Part shown: positions 6,837 to 11,951 of the stretch, piece by piece
How positions within the stretch are numbered: the first letter of the stretch is position 1
How the letters are laid out: each line of letters starts with the position of its first letter
From: Paracoccaceae bacterium
Lineage (GTDB): Bacteria; Pseudomonadota; Alphaproteobacteria; Rhodobacterales; Rhodobacteraceae
Length of the DNA stretch: 11,951 nt
Assembly (NCBI GenBank): GCA_026984895.1
Contig: JALSRF010000273.1
Span: forward strand, 1 to 11,951
Direction of reading: 5' to 3'
Notes under the pieces: generated by a model
The model's database searches: none
Told to the model about the DNA's origin: nothing
Seen by the model: only the letters and a program-made list of their open reading frames with translations
Position numbers and translations under genes: made by a program

Positions 6837-8426
6837 TTAATGCCGGAAATGCCGCATGTTCGTAAAGACCATTGCGATCCCGGCATCGTCGGCGGCGGCG
6901 ATCACCTGGTCGTCGCGCACCGAGCCGCCGGGCTGGATCACTGCCGTCGCCCCGGCCTCGGCAGCGGCGAGCAACCCGTCCGGGAATGGAAAGAACGCAT
7001 CCGAGGCCACCACCGAACCGCGGGTCGGCGGCGCCTTCAGGTCCAGGGCCTCGGCCATGTCCCGGGCCTTGCGCGCGGCAATTCGGGTGCTGTCCACGCG
7101 GCTCATCTGGCCGGCGCCCACACCTACCGTCGCGCCGTCCTTCACATAGATGATCGCGTTGGATTTCACATGCCTGGCCACGGTCCAGGCGAACAGAAGA
7201 TCATCCAGTTCGGCCTCGCTCGGCGCCTTTTTCGTGACCACCTTCAGGTCGTCGCGCCCGATGTGGCCGGTGTCCTTGTCCTGCACCAGGAACCCGCCCG
7301 AGACCTGGCGCACCGTGGTGGCGGCGGCGCGCGTATCGGCCAGCGCGCCGGTCACCAGCAGGCGCAGGTTCTTCCTGGCGGCGAAGATTTCCCGCGCTTC
7401 CCTGTCGGCGTCCGGTGCGATCACCACCTCGGTGAAGATCTGCACGATTTCGCGCGCGGTGTCCCCGTCCAGCGGCCGGTTCAGCGCCACGATCCCGCCA
7501 AACGCGCTGGTGCGGTCACAGTCGAAGGCGCGCCCGTAGGCCTGCGCCAGTGTCGCGCCGCGGGCGACGCCGCAGGGGTTGGCGTGCTTGATGATGGCGC
7601 AGGCCGGGCCCTGCGCGGGGTCGAATTCGCTGACCAGTTCGAAGGCGGCGTCGGTATCGTTGATGTTGTTGTAGGACAGCGCCTTGCCCTGCAACTGGCG
7701 CGCGCTCGCCACCCCCGGCCGGTCCGAGCCGTCACGGTAGAAGGCGGCCTTCTGATGCGGGTTCTCGCCGTAGCGCAGCGGCTGGGCAAGGGTGCCGGCA
7801 AAGGCGCGCCGGCGCGGGGTTTCGATGCCGACGGCCCCGGCCATCCAGGTAGAGACCGCAGCGTCATAGGCGGCCGTGCGCGCATAGGCGATCTGCGCCA
7901 GCTGGCGGCGGAACCGTGCGCCGGTGGCGCCGTCCTGGCCGTCCATTTCCTCCAGCAGCCTGTCGTAATCCTCGACATCGGTAAGCACGGTGACAAAGGC
8001 GTGGTTCTTGGCCGCCGCGCGGATCATCGCCGGCCCGCCGATATCGATGTTCTCGATGCAGCTGTCGTAATCGGCGCCCGCCGCCACGGTGGCCTCGAAC
8101 GGGTAGAGATTGACCACCAGCAGGTCGATCGGCGCGATCCCGTGCGCCTGCATCGCCGCGACATGTTCGGCATTGTCGCGCAGCGCCAGCAGCCCGCCAT
8201 GCACCGCCGGGTGCAGGGTCTTGACCCGGCCGTCCATCATTTCGGGAAAACCCGTCACCTCGGCCACGTCGGTTACCGCCAGCCCGGCGTCGCGCATCAC
8301 GCGCGCGCTGCCGCCGGTGGACAGCAGTTCGACGCCGAGCCCGGCCAGCGCGCGGGCCAGCTCCACAAGGCCGGTCTTGTCGGAAACGGAAATCAGCGCG
8401 CGGCGGATGGGCGTGCGGTCGGTCAT
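6837..8426 (-). CDS. purH: Bifunctional AICAR transformylase / IMP cyclohydrolase
   Basis: PurH carries out the last two steps of purine synthesis in the cytosol: formyl transfer from 10-formyl-THF to AICAR, then ring closure to IMP. It has 529 residues, the standard size. The N-terminal MGS-like IMP cyclohydrolase domain (about 1-200) shows STGGSA (36-41), GRVKTLHPAVHGG (66-78) and IENIDIGGPAMIRAAAKN. The transformylase domain has RYGENPHQKAAFY, LSYNNINDTDAA, the catalytic KHANPCG with Lys280 and His281, DRTSAFGGI, SNAIIY and the ending SDAFFPFPDG, PGGS and MVFTNMRHFRH. All key residues are present. It starts 19 bases after the heparinase-family gene (weak GGGGGA upstream) and ends 6 bases before lspA. 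No purine riboswitch or PurR-like site is evident in the short upstream gap. Confidence 0.98.
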   Translation of the reverse strand: MTDRTPIRRALISVSDKTGLVELARALAGLGVELLSTGGSARVMRDAGLAVTDVAEVTGFPEMMDGRVKTLHPAVHGGLLALRDNAEHVAAMQAHGIAPIDLLVVNLYPFEATVAAGADYDSCIENIDIGGPAMIRAAAKNHAFVTVLTDVEDYDRLLEEMDGQDGATGARFRRQLAQIAYARTAAYDAAVSTWMAGAVGIETPRRRAFAGTLAQPLRYGENPHQKAAFYRDGSDRPGVASARQLQGKALSYNNINDTDAAFELVSEFDPAQGPACAIIKHANPCGVARGATLAQAYGRAFDCDRTSAFGGIVALNRPLDGDTAREIVQIFTEVVIAPDADREAREIFAARKNLRLLVTGALADTRAAATTVRQVSGGFLVQDKDTGHIGRDDLKVVTKKAPSEAELDDLLFAWTVARHVKSNAIIYVKDGATVGVGAGQMSRVDSTRIAARKARDMAEALDLKAPPTRGSVVASDAFFPFPDGLLAAAEAGATAVIQPGGSVRDDQVIAAADDAGIAMVFTNMRHFRH

Positions 8427-8445
8427 GTCGGATGTCCCCCAAGGA

Positions 8446-10194
8446 TCAGGTCAGTGGCAGGTCGTCGTCCCGGTTCAGATCGCGCACCGCATCGGGGGTG
8501 AACTGGGCCTTGGACAGCGACCAGCGGATGCGGGTCGCATACTCCAAGGCGGCGGCAGATAGAACCACCTGTTTGGTCGCACGCGGCTTCAGCCGCCCCT
8601 TTTCGAGGTAAACGCTCGGTTCGATGGAAAGTTTCGTGGTCCCGTCATGGCGGAAGACCCAGATTTCGCCGCTCTTGAGCGCCATGGAAACCGCCGCCCC
8701 GCCCATGTCGAGTTCGGCATCGACATCCGGGTGCAGGTGGAAATGGATCTTGAAGCCGATCCCCTGCAGGGCGCTCCTGTCAAGCATCCTGTCGAAAGTC
8801 TTCTCGTCGGCGGTCTCGATCGCGGCCAGGGTATCCTCGCCGGTGATCGCGCGTCCGTTGGGGGTCACTTCGATCTGGCGGATATGGGTCAGGCCGTGGC
8901 TCTTGAGATACCCGTCATGTCCGGCGACCAGGCCGTGGGTTCCGGTGTCCACCAGGAACTGCACCCGCACATCGCGCGGCCCGTCGGCCAGCAGCTCGCG
9001 CGCCTGTCCGCCAAGGCTCCCGCGCCGGCCAAGCTGTGCCGACGAATACCCGTCGAGCGCAAGCGTGGAATGCGAGGCCGTCGCCCGCCCGGCCCGGCGC
9101 CATTGCGCCCCGAAGCTTGCGCCCGAGCCGCAGTTGACCACCAGCGGCCGCCGCCCCGAGGTGATCTCGGTCGCCAGGGTCGAGGCATGAGCATTGGCAG
9201 ACGCCTTGCCCAGGGGCGGGGGTGCCACGTCCATGATCACCGTGGTGCGCCCGCCGTGAAGCCGGGCAAATCCCATGGACAGTCCGCCCGGTGCCACCGC
9301 CTTGACGCCCGAGGCCGCCAGCGCATGATCCAGTTTGCCCTCGGCCCCGCGCCCGCCCCCGTGAAACCGGGCAAGGCCCCCGTCGGCATGGCGCAGCGCG
9401 CGCAGCGTCGGGGCGATCCGTTCGATGGCGTGCAGATGGTCGGGCGCGGCCATCTTGCCGGCCTCCGAAAGAGCCGACGCCGCCCAGTTCAGCAGCGTGA
9501 ACACCTCAAGCAGTTCTTCCGGGTTGCGGGTGACGATCCCGCCTTCGAAATCGATCTGTTCGCGGCATTCGCGGGCCAGGGCCCTGACCGCCGGCTCCAC
9601 CCGTGCCTCCATGCCGCCCAGCGCCATGCCGGCATAGATCAGCCCGGTCAGGGCCTCGAACCGCGGCAGGCCGGCGGAGGCCGCCTTCCAGCGGCGCGAA
9701 AGGAAGCGGGTCTGCCGGGCAAGCGACGCATGATAGGCGCGCGAAAAGGCGCCTGGCTGACCGTTCAGCAGAAAGATGGCGTGGTTGATCCAGCGGATCA
9801 GACGACGCCCGGTCAGATCCGGCGTCCAGCCGCCGCCCCTGCCGCGCCCGTAACGCTCGATCCATTCGGCGGTCCAGTCCTGCGCCCGTTTGCGCGCCGG
9901 CAAATCCGCCACCGCCGCCAGATCATCAAGCCAGACGAAGCCCTGAAGTTCGTCCTCGAAGGCCCGGTCCGGTTTTTCGATGTCCCAGATCGAACGCGCC
10001 TTGTCTTCGACCAGCGAACCGGCGAACAGGAAGTTCCCGGCAACCAGCTGCCGCCCGCGGGCGAAAGAACCGATGGTGCGGGGTTCGGGCTGAGAGACGA
10101 ACCCGGAGGCCGGCCGTGCGCGCATCGACAGGGCCGCGTGAAAGCGGTTCATCCAGCGCGTCAGGCGCGCGGACAGGGTTTCGTCTCGGAACAC
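8446..10194 (-). CDS. Heparinase II/III-family protein, no signal peptide
   Basis: A 582-residue protein with the two-part layout of the family. A helical toroid-like N-terminal half runs to about 310 (Trp-rich, e.g. WTAEWIERYGRG and RRLIRWINHAIFLLNG). A beta-rich C-terminal Hepar_II_III domain follows, containing ANAHASTLATEI with His336, VVNCGSG, and the RxxRATASHSTLALDG segment with His375. These correspond to the HADxLSF and RxTxxHNT patterns of polysaccharide lyases. Biochemically known members are secreted lyases, but this N-terminus (MFRDETLSARLTRWMNRFHA) has no signal peptide, so a cytosolic location is inferred. No sugar transport or carbohydrate genes are nearby. The start codon is GTG at 10194-10192 with GAGG about 10 bases upstream; an in-frame TAA lies some 60 bases upstream and I see no better start. 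Family membership is firm. Lyase activity and substrate are unproven, and it could be a glycan-binding or non-catalytic relative. Confidence 0.88.
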   Translation of the reverse strand: MFRDETLSARLTRWMNRFHAALSMRARPASGFVSQPEPRTIGSFARGRQLVAGNFLFAGSLVEDKARSIWDIEKPDRAFEDELQGFVWLDDLAAVADLPARKRAQDWTAEWIERYGRGRGGGWTPDLTGRRLIRWINHAIFLLNGQPGAFSRAYHASLARQTRFLSRRWKAASAGLPRFEALTGLIYAGMALGGMEARVEPAVRALARECREQIDFEGGIVTRNPEELLEVFTLLNWAASALSEAGKMAAPDHLHAIERIAPTLRALRHADGGLARFHGGGRGAEGKLDHALAASGVKAVAPGGLSMGFARLHGGRTTVIMDVAPPPLGKASANAHASTLATEITSGRRPLVVNCGSGASFGAQWRRAGRATASHSTLALDGYSSAQLGRRGSLGGQARELLADGPRDVRVQFLVDTGTHGLVAGHDGYLKSHGLTHIRQIEVTPNGRAITGEDTLAAIETADEKTFDRMLDRSALQGIGFKIHFHLHPDVDAELDMGGAAVSMALKSGEIWVFRHDGTTKLSIEPSVYLEKGRLKPRATKQVVLSAAALEYATRIRWSLSKAQFTPDAVRDLNRDDDLPLT

Positions 10195-10221
10195 GGGAAA
10201 TCTGCCTCGCCGCGTGTTGCA

Positions 10222-10235
10222 GGCCCTTCCGGGCC
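10222..10235 (-). repeat. Short GC hairpin in the rsmB-heparinase gap
   Basis: A perfect 5-base-pair inverted repeat, read on the minus strand as GGCCC-GGAA-GGGCC, whose GGAA loop fits the GNRA tetraloop pattern. It lies in the leader of the heparinase-family gene. No T-run follows in the direction of transcription, so it is not a convincing terminator; GTGTTTT follows on the plus strand, where there is no gene to terminate. It could stabilise or process an RNA end, or be chance in GC-rich DNA. Confidence 0.4.
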
Positions 10236-10248
10236 GTGTTTTGCCGAC

Positions 10249-10277
10249 ACATTACGACCTGCGCGCCGTCCTGTCAT
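10249..10277 (-). promoter_or_regulatory. Candidate promoter upstream of the heparinase-family gene
   Basis: On the minus strand ATGACA (10277-10272, five of six bases of TTGACA) and TAATGT (10254-10249, a weak -10) are 17 bases apart, inside the 96-base gap after rsmB. A start near 10242 would give a leader of about 48 bases that contains the small hairpin at 10222-10235. The weak -10 makes this tentative. Confidence 0.28.
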
Positions 10278-10290
10278 CGGCGAAAATGGC

Positions 10291-11574
10291 TCAGGCAAGC
10301 TTTTGCAGGCGGGTCATGAAGAAACCGTCCATGCCGCCACGGGCGGACCAGTAGTCGGGGCGCGTGCGCAGGCCCGTGTCCACGCGCCAGGAGGCGGGCA
10401 GGGCGCTGCCGGCGGCCGGATCTAGACGCACGCCCGGGGTGCGCGCTTGCAGGTCGCGTATCTGTTCCTCGCCCTCGTCGATCAGCAGCGAGCAGGTGCA
10501 ATAGACCAGCCGCCCGCCGGGACGCAGCAGGCCCAGCGCCCGATCCAGCAGGCGCGCCTGCAAGGCGAACAGCGCCGGGAACTGGCCGGCGTTCTTGGCA
10601 TGCGGCAGGTCCGGGTGGCGCCGGATGGTGCCGGTGGCGCTGCATGGGGCGTCCAGAAGGATGGCATCGAAAGGCGCGGCCTCGTAGTCCAGCGCATCCG
10701 CCACCAGGACCCTGGCGTGGAGCCCGGTTCTCTTCAGGTTTTCGCGCGGCCGCGCACTGCGCGATCGCGAAAGGTCAAGCGCGGTCACGCTGGCACCGCT
10801 GGCGGCAATCTGCATGGTCTTGCCGCCGGGCGCCGCGCACAGGTCCAGCACCCGCTCGCCTGGCTGCGGATCAAGGAGCGTCACCGGGAGCGCCGCCGCC
10901 GCGTCCTGCACCCACCAGGCGCCCGCATCGAAACCGGCCAGCGCCGAGACCTGCCGACCGGCTGCCAGGCGCACCGTGCCCGTCGGCAGGACCTGCCCGC
11001 CCAGTCGCGCGGCCCAGGCCGCCGCATCCGCCGGCGTCTTCACGCTCAGATCCAGCGGCGCGTCGCGGGCATGGGCGGCCTCGATCGCCGCAACGGCGTC
11101 CTTTCCGTAGTCCGCCACCAGCGGCTTGCGCAGCCACCTGGGCAGGCGCGGGGGCGGCAGGTTTTCCCAGGCCTCCGCCGGCAACCCGGCCGCCTTGCGC
11201 AGCACCGCGTTCACCAGTCCCGACAGGTGCCGGGTCTGCGCCTTTTCGCGCATGATCGCCACCAGGCTGTTGACGACGCCATGCGCCGGCGCGCCCTCGG
11301 CGAACATCTCGACAACCCCCAGCCGCAGGGCGTTCAGGCCGTCGGCCGGTGGTCGCCGGCTCAGGAACGGGCCCAGCAGCCGGTCGGCCCGATCCATCCA
11401 GCGCAGCGTGGTCGTGGCCAGGCGCAATGCGCGCGCGCGTTCGTCCGGGGGCAGCCGGTCCAGGGCGCCGGGCAGCATCGCGGACAACAGCCGCCCCTGC
11501 TGCACGACCCCGTCAAGCAGGCACAGCGCGCCGCGGCGCGGGGCAAGGCCGGGTTGTGGCATCTGTGCTGGCAT
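10291..11574 (-). CDS. rsmB: 16S rRNA m5C methyltransferase, RsmB/NOP family
   Basis: A SAM-dependent RNA cytosine-C5 methyltransferase. E. coli RsmB modifies C967 of 16S rRNA. The 427 residues begin with a NusB-like helical domain (about 10-140). The Rossmann methyltransferase core carries LDLCAAPGGKT (243-253) for SAM binding, ALD at 265-267 as the acidic ribose contact, DAPCSATGT (308-316) with Cys311, and YCTCS (358-362) with the nucleophile Cys361. The end, RPDYWSARGGMDGFFM, is typical. The NusB-like domain and length separate it from RsmF and shorter NOP proteins. Two starts are possible: 11574 has AAAGG touching the ATG, while Met5 at 11562 has AAGGA about 11 bases upstream; neither spacing is ideal. 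It is the first gene of the minus-strand row, with a candidate promoter at 11637-11664. The exact target base is inferred from orthology. Confidence 0.93.
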   Translation of the reverse strand: MPAQMPQPGLAPRRGALCLLDGVVQQGRLLSAMLPGALDRLPPDERARALRLATTTLRWMDRADRLLGPFLSRRPPADGLNALRLGVVEMFAEGAPAHGVVNSLVAIMREKAQTRHLSGLVNAVLRKAAGLPAEAWENLPPPRLPRWLRKPLVADYGKDAVAAIEAAHARDAPLDLSVKTPADAAAWAARLGGQVLPTGTVRLAAGRQVSALAGFDAGAWWVQDAAAALPVTLLDPQPGERVLDLCAAPGGKTMQIAASGASVTALDLSRSRSARPRENLKRTGLHARVLVADALDYEAAPFDAILLDAPCSATGTIRRHPDLPHAKNAGQFPALFALQARLLDRALGLLRPGGRLVYCTCSLLIDEGEEQIRDLQARTPGVRLDPAAGSALPASWRVDTGLRTRPDYWSARGGMDGFFMTRLQKLA

Positions 11575-11604
11575 CCTTTCGCCTGAGCCGACCGGAAAGC
11601 GTCC

Positions 11605-11616
11605 GGGCGCGCGCCC
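11605..11616. repeat. 12-base perfect palindrome in the rsmB leader
   Basis: GGGCGCGCGCCC is identical to its own reverse complement and lies 31 bases upstream of the rsmB ATG, downstream of the candidate promoter. It could be a protein-binding dyad. With no loop, a hairpin would need to open central pairs. In DNA this GC-rich such palindromes also arise by chance. Confidence 0.45.
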
Positions 11617-11636
11617 CTTGTGAGCGGACCTGCGCC

Positions 11637-11664
11637 GCTATAGCATGACAGCAACCGGGAACAA
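11637..11664 (-). promoter_or_regulatory. Candidate sigma-70-type promoter for rsmB
   Basis: On the minus strand TTGTTC (11664-11659, preceded by GC as GCTTGTTC) is followed after 16 bases by TATAGC (11642-11637). The -10 matches TATAAT at four of six positions; the -35 matches only TTG, but CTTG-type -35 elements are common in alphaproteobacteria. Transcription would begin near 11630 and leave a leader of about 55-70 bases. It could drive rsmB and, through short gaps, downstream genes. This is a pattern match by eye. Confidence 0.45.
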
Positions 11665-11667
11665 GCC

Positions 11668-11690
11668 TGGCCGTGGCCGTATCTTGGCCG
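11668..11690 (+). repeat. Three TGGCCG repeats in the divergent gap
   Basis: TGGCCG occurs at 11668-11673, 11674-11679 and 11685-11690. The last two starts are 11 bases apart, about one helical turn. The cluster lies between the candidate rsmB promoter and the DUF1674 gene, where a regulator of either gene could bind. I see no convincing plus-strand promoter here; TATCTT at 11680-11685 lacks a matching -35. Confidence 0.4.
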
Positions 11691-11721
11691 GGGAAGGCAG
11701 ACTGACGCAAGGGACAAGGCG

Positions 11722-11916
11722 ATGAGCGATCAGGCGGAAAACCGTCGCCCCGCGCTTCCGGCGGCGGCACGGCGCGCGCTGGAAGAAGCCGCCGCGCGCC
11801 GCAGGAAGGCAGACGAAAAGGCCGAGGGGCGACCCACCGAACTGGGCGGGCGCGACGGCCCGGAGCCGGTGCGCTATGGCGACTGGGAAAAAAAGGGTAT
11901 CGCGGTCGATTTCTGA
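11722..11916 (+). CDS. DUF1674 protein, succinate dehydrogenase assembly factor 4-like
   Basis: A 64-residue protein, the only plus-strand gene. The N-terminal half is charged and Ala/Arg-rich, probably helical or flexible. The C-terminal 25 residues hold the DUF1674 signature ELGGRDGPEPVRYGDWEKKG (40-59), ending in VDF at the last three residues. Eukaryotic relatives (Sdh8/SDHAF4) bind the flavinylated SDHA/Sdh1 subunit and help assemble complex II; a similar role in this bacterium is an inference. There is no signal peptide or membrane segment, so it would be cytosolic. AAGGGA lies 7 bases before ATG and AAGG also sits closer. It is divergent from rsmB across 147 bases, and no succinate dehydrogenase genes are in view. 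Small size would make it easy to miss, but the signature is strong. Confidence 0.9.
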   Translation: MSDQAENRRPALPAAARRALEEAAARRRKADEKAEGRPTELGGRDGPEPVRYGDWEKKGIAVDF

Positions 11917-11929
11917 AGCCGCGCGCCGG

Positions 11930-11951
11930 ATCGGGCCGGAATCGGGCCGGA
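11930..11951 (+). repeat. Tandem 11-base repeat at the right edge
   Basis: ATCGGGCCGGA is present twice head to tail (11930-11940 and 11941-11951), just after the DUF1674 stop, and the second copy ends exactly at the window edge. More copies could follow. No T-run is visible, so it is not recognisable as a terminator from what is in view. Confidence 0.6.

Noticed and set aside
6693..8501. 602-codon plus-strand open frame opposite purH
   Set aside because: It lies over the conserved purH frame, has biased Arg/Gly/His/Gln composition and no domain I recognise, so it is a codon-bias artefact.
10222..10235. Rho-independent terminator after rsmB
   Set aside because: The stem has only five base pairs and is followed on the minus strand by TGCAACAC instead of a T-run.
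8647..10425. 592-codon plus-strand open frame opposite the heparinase-family gene
   Set aside because: Same reasoning: low-complexity composition, no motif, fully explained by the minus-strand gene, and no supported ribosome site.
1..11951. Defence system, CRISPR array, mobile element or RNA gene
   Set aside because: Every substantial stretch is covered by recognisable housekeeping or conserved-family genes, and the gaps are at most 147 bases. I saw no repeat-spacer pattern, transposase or integrase motif, or tRNA-like fold.

Overview
The window is high-GC DNA (strong G/C preference at third codon positions, with long mirror-image open frames on the opposite strand). It looks like an alphaproteobacterium, most likely of the Rhodobacteraceae. 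The pointers are a DUF3035/BamF-type lipoprotein, a DUF1674 (SDHAF4-like) protein, a signal-less heparinase II/III-family protein beside rsmB and purH, and a MutL with the C-terminal motif CNHGRP. The lineage is inferred from gene content and protein style, not from a marker gene alignment.

Nine genes run on the minus strand, in transcription order: rsmB (11574-10291), heparinase II/III-family gene (10194-8446), purH (8426-6837), lspA (6830-6354), bamF-like lipoprotein gene (6299-5811), zinc-binding M16 peptidase (5717-4380), non-zinc M16 subunit (4383-3058), mutL (2972-1113), and rmuC, whose 3' end is cut off by the left edge (1116-1). One gene, a DUF1674/SDHAF4-like protein (11722-11916), reads the other way from the divergent gap upstream of rsmB. 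Coding density is very high. The longest gene-free stretch is the 147-base divergent gap; the other gaps are 96 bases or less. Several junctions are overlapping or nearly so: ATGA overlaps at M16/M16 and mutL/rmuC, 6 bases between purH and lspA, and 19 bases between the heparinase gene and purH. I see no tRNA, rRNA, CRISPR, insertion sequence, phage or integrase feature.

Functionally this is a housekeeping block. It covers rRNA methylation (RsmB), an unplaced polysaccharide-lyase-fold protein, the last two steps of IMP synthesis (PurH), an envelope group (lipoprotein signal peptidase, an outer-membrane lipoprotein linked to the BAM complex, two secreted M16 subunits) and a DNA-maintenance pair (MutL, RmuC). 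The most informative point is the M16 pair. One subunit keeps the HxxEH zinc site but lacks the Arg/Tyr substrate-binding pair; the other has lost every zinc ligand and keeps Arg/Tyr. This implies an obligate heterodimer. I found no clearly new system. The cytoplasmic heparinase-family protein is the least understood gene here.
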